64,000 nt of DNA, from contig CALWUY010000066.1 in NCBI GenBank assembly GCA_944384855.1, forward strand, positions 62,001 to 126,000, written 5' to 3'. A model generated the notes under the pieces. That model had not been told where the DNA came from and searched no databases. It saw only the letters and a program-made list of their open reading frames with translations. Made by a program: the position numbers and the translations under genes. The stretch comes from an uncultured Clostridia bacterium. Its GTDB lineage: Bacteria; Bacillota; Clostridia; Oscillospirales; Acutalibacteraceae. This document shows positions 41,887 through 50,800 of the stretch, in pieces. Each line of letters starts with the position of its first letter. Position 1 is the stretch's first letter.

Positions 41887-44721
41887 TCATTTCAAATTAT
41901 TTAAAATTTCTTTTTTAATCTGAATATAATTACGTATGTCCGGTTCTGCCGCGATTTTTCGGCAAAGCGCGAATTTTTGAACCGGCGTGAGCTCCGATGC
42001 CCCGAAAAAATATCTTTTTAACATAACCAAATCCGCGGAATTGATATATCCGTCGGCGTAAATATCGTTCTTTACTGCTATTTGCGCACTGTCGTAAATA
42101 TTACTGCCGTCCGTTATTTTTATCTCCATTCCCGTAAACACAATACCTGAGTGTATGCTGATGCCGCCGCTGAAAATTTCGGCCGATCCGGCAAAGGCGC
42201 TTGACAGTTCGCTTACATCCGTACCCGCTTCCACGGCAATAAACCCGTCTGAAACGGTATATTTATCAGATTTCAGTCTGTAAACCGTACCGCATATATT
42301 TCTGACAGTCAGACTTATGTTTCCGGCCTCTCCGGTATAATGCAGGGGATCTAAAGGCGCACCGTTGAAACCGAACATCCACAAATTAATTCCGCTCCAA
42401 TCGGTTGTGCCGTAAAACTCGCTTTTAGGTATTTTGTAATGATGCCAACCGCCTGTTACCGACGTTTCATAGTCAAATATACTTTCCGTAAAGACACGCT
42501 CGTTCCACTGATTACCCGACGAGGTAAGATTAAAGCAAAAAATGTATTCCGTACTGTCCGCCGCGGCTTTGAAAGCGCTGTAATCACTGTAATTTATATC
42601 AAACTCAATATAATCCGCCTTTGACAAATCGACACTGCTCACAGTCTTGTTTAACCTGTCCCATAAATAATTGTAGGCTGCGCCCACAGTATTTGTGAGA
42701 CCTTCACTGTCAATCTGTATGCCGTTTGACGGAAACCCGACAGCATACGCCGCCGTCACACAGATGTTTTTAATATTCATTGTTATGCCGCAGCTCTCGC
42801 CGGCAGCGATTCCGCTGCTGAACTCAAAGCTCATAAGCCATGTGTCTATATCCGACCAGTCTATTATACCGCCGCCGCCTGAGTTGTAAAAAACAGATTT
42901 GGGTATTTTTACATGATACCATCCGTACCCCGAATACGAGGAATAATCAAATATATTTGCAGCCACCCAGCGTTCGGACCAGTAACCTGAAGATGAAGTT
43001 ACACTGAAATCAAGTCTTACACCTGTGCGTTCTATTCCGGATATCAGCTTTTCGTAATCGCTGAACTGTATGTCAAATTCGAAAAAGTCCGCGTTTTCCG
43101 CGTTTACCCCTTCAAAACCCACCTTACTGAAACGGGCGTAAGCATCTATATAATTCGCTCCCAGCACATTAAAACAGCCCTCTTTATCAAGCACCGCTAT
43201 GGCATTCTCCGGCATATCCGGCACAGACGCAGTGCCGCATATATTGCGAAAATAGAACTCCATTGAATACATATCGCCGATCATGTCGGTATTGTTTCCC
43301 TCAAGGAAAAACTGCCAGTTTTTTATTCCCGACCAGTCAGCCGCTCCGTTTTCGTTTCGTGTGAAGCCCGATACGGGCAGCTTTACATGATACCAATTAT
43401 TCCCCGTTTCAGCCAAATCGTTAAGAGTTATATTCGCGGCAGATGAATTACCGTATATATTTTCTCCCGACGAAAATCTTATCCACATGCTTAAGCCTTT
43501 ACTGCTTAAAACTTCCCCGAAAGCTTCAATATCTCCGATTTTTATATCAAACTCTATATACTCGCAGTCGCTGAAGTCAGCAGGTCTCAGATTTTCTTTT
43601 TTATGCCTGTCTCCGAGATAATAGTAGAACCATCCCGGCGTATCCGCGAATGTCAGATGAGTCCCCTCAACATCAAGAACCGTTCTCGCGTATCTGTCTG
43701 TCACCGGCTCGGGAATTACGCTTCCCCCGCCTAAAACAGACTGTAAATATGTATATATAGGTTTCGGCGACACCGATGTTTCGCTTAAAGAATACAGCAG
43801 TCCGAAATGCGATTCAGTATGGAAACTCACTCCGTTCTGAGTCTCAAATACCGGCTCATCCATAAGCTCGTAAAAAATCAGACCCTTTACCCTGTCTCTT
43901 GAATATGCCTTATCCATAAAATCGAACAGCAGACTGTATTCCGAAAGATTTTCAAAATCGGTATTCTCACTGCTCCATAAATTAGTTTCCGTTATAATTA
44001 CATCATGCGGAAATTTGCTGAGAACAGGCTCCAAAACCTGATTTATATCGCCCATATTAGTGTACCAGTCTATACCTATGACATCAAAGTCAAGACCGTT
44101 CTGGTACATATATAAAAGCGGAGCATAATGCAGATGCGAAAAATCTATAACCGTTTCAGCGGACGTTCCGGAGTTTCTCACACCCTCAACGGCGCTCTCA
44201 TATTTGCTCATAAGGGTCAGTATATCGCTCATGTAATAATGATCTATGGAATCCCCTGCCGGTCCGTTTACCGGATATTTGTTAAGCAGTAATTTTACCT
44301 CTTCCTCACCGCCTATTTCGTAATAATCTATATATCCGTAGCCGCTTTTGCCGTCATATCGTTTTGCCAATGCCTCATAATAGCTGCGGTTGTAATCAAG
44401 ATCATCAGATAACGTCACGCATGCCATTACCTTAAGTCCGTAGCTGCTGCAGAGCGCGACTATGCGGTCTGTATAACTGAAATCGTACATATTGTTTCCG
44501 ATGTTTACACGCAGTACCTTGACGCCCAATTCCGCCGCGGCCTTTACATATAGTTCAGGGTCAAGACTGTAATCCGGATAGCTCGTCGGGTGAATGTTTA
44601 CGCCCCATAAAAAGTCGCTTCTGGAAGTATATGAGGCAGAAGCCGATACCGGTATGCAAAAGATCGAGAAACTTAATATTATGCATAAAACTGCCGAAAT
44701 AATACGTTTGCTTTTTTTCAT
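41887..44721 (-). CDS. Secreted TIM-barrel glycoside hydrolase with three repeat modules and dockerin
   Basis: A 944-residue protein. Parts in order: signal peptide 1-29; catalytic TIM barrel about 32-335 (WGVNIHPTSYPDY, YYEIGGEEEV, GIDWYTN, VIITETNLW, GLIFYELMDEP); three beta-sandwich modules of about 160 residues (345-828); a short Ig-like pre-dockerin part with V-x-T-G-M-x-x-K; and a C-terminal dockerin. The first calcium loop is DIYADGYINSADLVMLKRYFFG; the second loop is degenerate. The catalytic part is the paralogue of the cytoplasmic enzyme next door, from which it is 10 bases apart. It is the first gene of the unit that runs to the GH38 gene. Confidence 0.86.
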   Translation of the reverse strand: MKKSKRIISAVLCIILSFSIFCIPVSASASYTSRSDFLWGVNIHPTSYPDYSLDPELYVKAAAELGVKVLRVNIGNNMYDFSYTDRIVALCSSYGLKVMACVTLSDDLDYNRSYYEALAKRYDGKSGYGYIDYYEIGGEEEVKLLLNKYPVNGPAGDSIDHYYMSDILTLMSKYESAVEGVRNSGTSAETVIDFSHLHYAPLLYMYQNGLDFDVIGIDWYTNMGDINQVLEPVLSKFPHDVIITETNLWSSENTDFENLSEYSLLFDFMDKAYSRDRVKGLIFYELMDEPVFETQNGVSFHTESHFGLLYSLSETSVSPKPIYTYLQSVLGGGSVIPEPVTDRYARTVLDVEGTHLTFADTPGWFYYYLGDRHKKENLRPADFSDCEYIEFDIKIGDIEAFGEVLSSKGLSMWIRFSSGENIYGNSSAANITLNDLAETGNNWYHVKLPVSGFTRNENGAADWSGIKNWQFFLEGNNTDMIGDMYSMEFYFRNICGTASVPDMPENAIAVLDKEGCFNVLGANYIDAYARFSKVGFEGVNAENADFFEFDIQFSDYEKLISGIERTGVRLDFSVTSSSGYWSERWVAANIFDYSSYSGYGWYHVKIPKSVFYNSGGGGIIDWSDIDTWLMSFEFSSGIAAGESCGITMNIKNICVTAAYAVGFPSNGIQIDSEGLTNTVGAAYNYLWDRLNKTVSSVDLSKADYIEFDINYSDYSAFKAAADSTEYIFCFNLTSSGNQWNERVFTESIFDYETSVTGGWHHYKIPKSEFYGTTDWSGINLWMFGFNGAPLDPLHYTGEAGNISLTVRNICGTVYRLKSDKYTVSDGFIAVEAGTDVSELSSAFAGSAEIFSGGISIHSGIVFTGMEIKITDGSNIYDSAQIAVKNDIYADGYINSADLVMLKRYFFGASELTPVQKFALCRKIAAEPDIRNYIQIKKEILNNLK
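42270..43690 (-). repeat. Three ~160-residue beta-sandwich modules in the secreted hydrolase
   Basis: Each module opens with a V-L-D-x-E-G strand, then has Y-I-E-F-D, a GWYH-Y/V-K-I/L-P strand, DWS-x-I, and ends NICGT. The same module is repeated in the proteins at 44961 and 47892. Boundaries are approximate. Confidence 0.8.
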
Positions 44722-44890
44722 TTTATTCCTCCGAGTATCTGCCGTCCTTTAATTGCTGAAAACTTTAAAACGATACGCAAAATATTATTTTAAATAAAAA
44801 GCATTTATAAATATCCGATACTGTTTTTTACAATTCTAAGATCCGAAAAAATAACAGAATCGGCGATTTATAAAGGTTTTTTATCTCATA

Positions 44891-44930
44891 AAAAGCGGCA
44901 GAGACGGCAAAAGCCACCTCCGCCGCTTTT
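44891..44930 (-). terminator. Terminator after the four-module dockerin gene
   Basis: Minus-strand AAAAGCGGC and GCCGCTTTT close a longer helix (inner GAG...GCC and GGC...CTC pairs), followed by T residues. It separates the 44961 gene from the 41887 operon. Confidence 0.8.
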
Positions 44931-44960
44931 ATTGACCGGATTAAATTAGTCTTTCCGCCG

Positions 44961-47393
44961 TTAACCCTCAAGGATTGCATTCTTCATCTGAATGTAATCA
45001 ATAATTGTAGCTTCAGCGGTTTTGCTGCCTGTAAAGGCAACATTCTGAATTTCGGTAGCAGCAGCCGCACCGAAGTAGAACTTCTTTGCCGCGACCATAT
45101 CGCTTGCGGTAACGGCGCCGTCACCGTCGATATCGTTATCGATAACAAATGTAGCCTGATCGTATACCCAGCCGTCAAATTCACATCTGACGCTCATTCC
45201 GGTAACAACACTGCCGGAATCAACCGCTATGCCGTTTACGTCATACACCTTAGTCAGATCGGTTACAATATCAGAAACCTGTTTGTCTGTGCCGATAACT
45301 GCATATTCGTCAACCATAGTATATCCTGTCTTGTCAAAGCTGTAGGTTGTGCCGCAGATATTCTTTACTTCGATATTTACAGTTGAAAGCTCGCCGGTAG
45401 CTCCGTCAGGTGCATAGTTGAATCCGAACATCCAACTGTTTATGTTAGACCAGTCGCCGCTCTCGTCAACAAACAGACTTACCGGTACCGAGTAGTGATG
45501 CCAGCTGCCGTCCGCACCGGTTTCATAATCAAAAAGATTAGGAGATACGAAACGGTTAGCCCACTTTCCGGCAGAATCATTTGAAGAAAGGCTTATAACA
45601 AACGGATAACCCTTTGATTGCACATCTGACTTCAAAAGCTCGTAATCACTGATTTTAAGGTCAAATTCAATGTATTCGGCATTTGACAAATCAGCAGAAG
45701 CGTTTTTGTAAAGTCTGTCCCACATCCATACATAAGAATCGCCCACAGTGGTGCTTGAACCTCCTCTGTCGAGCAGGGCTACGACATTGCCGGGAAGCTC
45801 AGGCGCATCTAAGGCTGCATCGGGAAGCTCTTCTCTTACGGTACCGCAAATATTCTTAATAGTAAGCGTATCAGAACATAATTCACCGAAAGGCTTTTGT
45901 GTTCCGTCAGCAGCCGGGCTGTATAAATGCCATGTTGTTACATTTGACCAGTCGGTGGGTGTTTTGTCCCAAAGAACGAAAGCTGTCTTCGGAATGATAT
46001 AATGATACCATCCGTAACCCATATCATATTCGTAGTCTCTGATACTTGCGGCGGAACGGGCCTCCCAGGAAGGATTTTCCGTATTGGCAGAAGAAGTGAT
46101 ATTGATACTGAAATCTATATTATTAGTATCTAAATAGTTTGCAAACGCATTATAATCACTGTAATAGATATCAAACTCGATATAATCCGCGCCGGTCAAA
46201 TCTACCGATAAATTACGCTTTGTAAATCTTCCTTCCCACCATTGAGCAGCCCAAGAGCCGTTATCTCCCAATGTGTTTGAGACACCTTCAGCATCAAGCT
46301 CCGTCACAGCTTCTTCCGGCATTGATGGCTCAGTCACCGTCGTGCCGCAGATATTCGAGATAGCTACTATGTCCGCATAAACCTCGCCGACCGCCACTGC
46401 CGGTCCTTCTCCGATCAGATACCATGTATCTACAGCTGACCAGTCGATGGTTCCTTCTCTCTTATTAAATTCAGATTTGGGAATAACATAGTGATACCAG
46501 CCGTTGCCTACTGCCTCTCCGTAGCCGAAAATACTGTTGCTGCTCACTCGTTCATCCCACATTCCAGCGTTTGAAGTAAGATCGATTCCAAAATTAATTC
46601 CGTTGGTGTTCGCAAAGCTGACAAAGCTCTCGTAATCGCTGTAATAGATATCAAACTCAATATAATCCGCATTTGAAAAATCAGCCGCCGTCTGCTGAAT
46701 CTTGTTAAATCTGCCATACATGTCAGTCATGGTATTTCCTGCATGATCGCCGACCTTTCCTGAATAACCCTCTGTATCAAGAACAGCAACAGCATTTTCT
46801 GGCGATGCCGGAGGATTAGACTTTGTCGCGCAGATATTGATGATAGTAAGAGTCTCAGAACATAATTCACCGAACGGTTTCTGTGATCCGTCAGAAGCCG
46901 GGCTGTATAAATGCCATGTCTTAATATCAGACCAATCAGTAGGAATTTCGTCCCATGCGACAAAACTGCTCATAGGAACAATATAGTGATACCAGCCGTT
47001 GCCGATAGGAGTGCCGAAATAATTTATAACTGCTGCAGAACGGGAAGCCCACACGTTATCATTTGTAGAAGTAAAGTTAATACTGAAATTTACACCGTTT
47101 TCATTCATAAAAGCCGTAAAAGCTTCATAATCGCTGAACTTGATGTCAAACTCAATAAAATCCGCGTCTGAAACATCGGCGGACAAACCGGTTTTCGTAA
47201 AGCGGCCTTCCCACCACTGCGGAGCCCAATCTCCGTTGTCACCAAGTGTTTTAGATACTCCGTTTGCGTCAATTACCGCTATTGCATTGTCCGGAAGTGT
47301 AGGAGCTATCGGCTCTGTGGCCGATACTGCCAATACGGAAAATGAACTTAAAATTAATACTATGGATAAAACAAGTCCTAATATTTTTCTCAT
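44961..47393 (-). CDS. Secreted four-module protein with dockerin, no catalytic domain
   Basis: An 810-residue protein: signal peptide 1-25 (MRKILGLVLSIVLILSS), four repeat modules (about 30-690), a pre-dockerin Ig-like part and a C-terminal dockerin with one good calcium loop (DIDGDGAVTASDMVAAKKFYFG) and a degenerate second loop (IIDYIQMKNAILEG). No hydrolase is present, so it is probably a glycan-binding part of a cellulosome-like assembly. ATG 47393 is used; the AAAGGGG site is 11 bases away, a long spacing. A good GGAGGTG farther upstream faces only ATA. Confidence 0.84.
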   Translation of the reverse strand: MRKILGLVLSIVLILSSFSVLAVSATEPIAPTLPDNAIAVIDANGVSKTLGDNGDWAPQWWEGRFTKTGLSADVSDADFIEFDIKFSDYEAFTAFMNENGVNFSINFTSTNDNVWASRSAAVINYFGTPIGNGWYHYIVPMSSFVAWDEIPTDWSDIKTWHLYSPASDGSQKPFGELCSETLTIINICATKSNPPASPENAVAVLDTEGYSGKVGDHAGNTMTDMYGRFNKIQQTAADFSNADYIEFDIYYSDYESFVSFANTNGINFGIDLTSNAGMWDERVSSNSIFGYGEAVGNGWYHYVIPKSEFNKREGTIDWSAVDTWYLIGEGPAVAVGEVYADIVAISNICGTTVTEPSMPEEAVTELDAEGVSNTLGDNGSWAAQWWEGRFTKRNLSVDLTGADYIEFDIYYSDYNAFANYLDTNNIDFSINITSSANTENPSWEARSAASIRDYEYDMGYGWYHYIIPKTAFVLWDKTPTDWSNVTTWHLYSPAADGTQKPFGELCSDTLTIKNICGTVREELPDAALDAPELPGNVVALLDRGGSSTTVGDSYVWMWDRLYKNASADLSNAEYIEFDLKISDYELLKSDVQSKGYPFVISLSSNDSAGKWANRFVSPNLFDYETGADGSWHHYSVPVSLFVDESGDWSNINSWMFGFNYAPDGATGELSTVNIEVKNICGTTYSFDKTGYTMVDEYAVIGTDKQVSDIVTDLTKVYDVNGIAVDSGSVVTGMSVRCEFDGWVYDQATFVIDNDIDGDGAVTASDMVAAKKFYFGAAAATEIQNVAFTGSKTAEATIIDYIQMKNAILEG
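45335..47305 (-). repeat. Four beta-sandwich modules in dockerin protein
   Basis: Modules 1 and 3 are most alike: both have WWEGRFTK, HLYSPA-DG-QKPFGELCS and ICAT/ICGT endings, evidence of internal duplication. Modules 2 and 4 are more diverged. Boundaries are approximate. Confidence 0.8.
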
Positions 47394-47856
47394 TTTATGA
47401 ATATCCCCTTTCATTTTTTGCTGAAAAAACGCGCTGAATATAAAACCTATGGTGTATTCACCTCCGTTTTTACTATGTGCCGCAAAATGCTGCATCCAGC
47501 GTAATAATCAGATCCGAGCCTAAACCCGTATTCTAACGGAAAACCCACTCTCTCTTATTAAAAACTCAATCTGACATCCCGCTTTATTTATGCTACCGTC
47601 AGCAAACTGACGGAAAGTAGCCGCAGTAAATAAGGAAATTTGTTTTTGACTCATATAACAATAATTCAGCACAGTCAAAATAAACTCTTTATATTCCGTT
47701 TTTGCTTACTCTGATATAAAAACTCAAACTTTTATTGTAAACGCCGGGAATAAAAATTTTATGAACATCTTTCATTATTATAAGTATAGTTTTTACATCA
47801 CATTAAGCAAAATATACTGTACGCACTTATACCGACAACACTTTAAAACAAACTTG
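47394..47856. other. Gene-free stretch before the four-module dockerin gene
   Basis: About 460 bases with no gene I can support. It holds an inverted repeat at 47596-47613 (CCGTCAG, CAAA, CTGACGG) and AT-rich sequence with weak promoter-like boxes such as minus-strand TTGACT near 47680. A long 5' leader is possible but no known riboswitch pattern was recognised. Confidence 0.45.
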
Positions 47857-47883
47857 AAGGGGGAGGGAGTTCCCCTCCCCCTT
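47857..47883. terminator. Hairpin after the 1589-residue protein gene
   Basis: AAGGGGGAGGG and CCCTCCCCCTT form an 11-base stem with a 5-base loop, 8 bases after the stop. The T tract on the minus strand is weak, so read-through is possible. Confidence 0.7.
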
Positions 47884-47891
47884 TTCTGCTG

Positions 47892-50800
47892 TTATTTAAC
47901 CTTTTTCCTTTTTTTGATGAAATAAACAGCTGTTATTATACCGGCTACCGCTACCAGTTCAGCAGCAAGGGCTATAATCAGCCAAAGATACTGTGTTACC
48001 ACATTATTGACTGTTTTCTTTACAACCTGAGTATCGGTTATAACAGGTGCCTCTCCCGGCTCATTTTCGACTGTCCCGCCCGGAATCACTTCTTCATCGT
48101 AAAAGTCATCCCAGTCGTCGCCGAAATCATAATCGTCACCGAAAGGATCATCACCGTAGTTGATATTAAGCGTAGTATTTCCGGTTTTGGAAATATAGCG
48201 GAGATTATCAACTTTTACAGTTACTCGCTCGGTATATTTCTCTGACTGGAAGCTCGCTTTATCGCACTGAATAATTATAGATTTTATTTGTGTAAGATCA
48301 GGCGAACCTTCGGTAATATGGCTCGAATCAAATGAAATTTCAATAGAATTCCATCCGTTCTTAAGCGATCCGAGATTAAGCTTCCAGCTATAGTAATCTC
48401 CTACGCCGCGTACATCAGACGAAATAACAAATGACATTTCTGCTCTTTGGGTTAAAAGCTCAATATCACTTACAAAGAAATCAAACTTGAATGTTTTGGC
48501 ATCGCTTATATCAGCCGTTTCATTGAATATGTAACGAAGCTGGTTAGTACGGAGCGTCTGATCAAACAGAATATTGCTGATACTTGCCTCACCCTCGGTT
48601 TTGTAATCAGTATCAACAGTTACTGATGCCGGGTTCCAAGTGCCGTTTTCATCGAACAGAGATTCGGCAGTATTGATATAAACTGCATTTTTATCCGGCA
48701 TTGAAGGCTTATCGGAATCTTTCGGGATTTCTATGTAGGGTCTCTCGGTTGTCGCGCAGACATTTATTATCTTTAATGTAACATCTGCAATAGCACTGCT
48801 GTCTCCCTGAATGTTGTCACCCAAAAAGCTGAGCATAAACGATGTAACCGACGTGCTGTCATAGGGGTCGCCTTCGCCCGCGCTTATAAAGTCACTCATC
48901 GGAATCTTTATGTGGTTCCAGCCGTCCTGCGTTACCTGATCGTAGAAATAGGATATAATGCGGCTGAAATAGCGCGAAGTCTCATACTGTTCAGGATCTC
49001 CTGATGAAATGCCGACTATTATATCCATATCGTTGGCTTCCATCGCATCCTTGACAGCCTTATAATCCTCTACGTAGAAATCGAATTCCAGATAATCGGC
49101 AACCGAAATATCAAACGGTCCCAAATCCTGCTGGAACATACGGTCGGCAAGCCATGAGAACGCGCTGCCCGGCGTATTGGTAAGTCCTCTGTAATTGATA
49201 GTGGCTATAATATTTTTAGGAAGTTCCGGAGCGTCGGACTCAACAATTCCGATTATATTGCAAACCCACATTCTTGAGTTCGCATATTTGCCTACTTTGG
49301 ACGTATCAGATGAATACAGTCTCCAGCAGACTACATTCTTAAGATCCTCAGGATTTTCAGACGTCACAGATCCGGAGGGGATAATTATCTCGTTCCAGCC
49401 TGATTTTTCTATCTGACCAGCTATTTCGATCTTATTGAGATAGTGTATTCCGTCGCCGTCCTTAACACCGAATACTAAACCGAGGTTATCGGGCAGCGCA
49501 TTTGGATCGTCAACATAAACTTGCAGGGAAATGTATTTTCCTGCCGTAAGATCTCCTTCAACGATTGTATCGCTTGCAAATCTGTCGGATATCTTGTCAT
49601 AGGTATCATTTTCGCTGCTTCCGAAAGTGCCGAGCACACCCATCTGATCGATAAGTGAAACAGCATCGCTCGCGTAATTGGGGCGAATCATCGGATTGTC
49701 TTCCAGAGGAGTCGCGCAGATATTCATTATTCTGATAGCAAAGTTGGCAAGTTCACCCGTCTCTGCGTACATATTCGTGCCGTCGAAGCCTATCATCCAG
49801 AGATTGATGGCCTCCCAGTCGATATGACCAACGTTTGCAGTGTTGAAATCCTCCATCGGAATCTTGAAATGCCACCAGCCGTTTTCTCCCTCGATAGCAT
49901 AGTGCAAAATATCGCCGACGAAGTAACGGTCGGTCCATTGCTGCCCTGAAGAAGTCAGATGGAACGACATGGTAAGATCGAGCTCGTTAAGAGTTCTTGC
50001 AAGCTTCATGAAATCATCAAAATGAGCGTCAAACTCAATGTAGCCCGCATTTGAAACGTCAGCCGGTTCTGTTTTCTTGTAAAGTCTGTCAAAGCTATGA
50101 ACAAACTGGGTGCCTATAGTATTCTCCATGCCGGGTTCGTCTATTATTACGGTAGCGCTTTCCGGCATGTCGGGCGCCGTAGCGTCGACCATACCTGCTA
50201 TATTGCATATCCAGAGCCGGCAGTCAGCATTGCCGCCTACTGCGGAACCGTTATTGGATGTAAGCCTCCAGACAGCGACATTTTTAAGATCTTCGGTATT
50301 CTGGAACTTGATATCTTTTACAAGAATCAATACTTCGTTCCAGCCGTCATTTACTATCTGGTTCTTTATGTTTACAGCCTCGCAATACCTGTACCCCTCG
50401 CCGTCTTTGACACCGAAAGAAATCGACAGGTCGTCAGGCAAAGCGTCCGCATCATCTACATAAACATTCATAAATACTTTTTTGGAGGCGGTAAGATCTC
50501 CGCTTATTATACTTGTATTTGTAAATGTTTCGGATAACTGGCTGTATGTGTCTTCCGTCGAATCGCCGATTGTACCGCTTATACCCAGCTGGTCGATTAC
50601 ATAAAGCGCTTCGGATATAAGCGCCGGGCGGAAAATATCGTTTTCGCCTTTTGAAGTGGCGCAGACATTTTTAACATTCAGGAAATAATCTGCAAATTCT
50701 CCGGTATCAGCATAGAGGTTGGCGCCTTCAAAGCCTATAAACCAGTTCATTATATTGGTAAGGTCGATTTCGCCCATATTTACATTAACAAAATCGGCAA

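Noticed and set aside
47402..47495. Longer N-terminus of the four-module protein starting at 47495
   Set aside because: It would put 34 polar residues before a typical signal peptide; ATG 47393 begins that signal peptide directly.
47394..47856. Cyclic-di-GMP or other known riboswitch
   Set aside because: Searched by eye on the minus strand for conserved cores; none found, only a simple inverted repeat.
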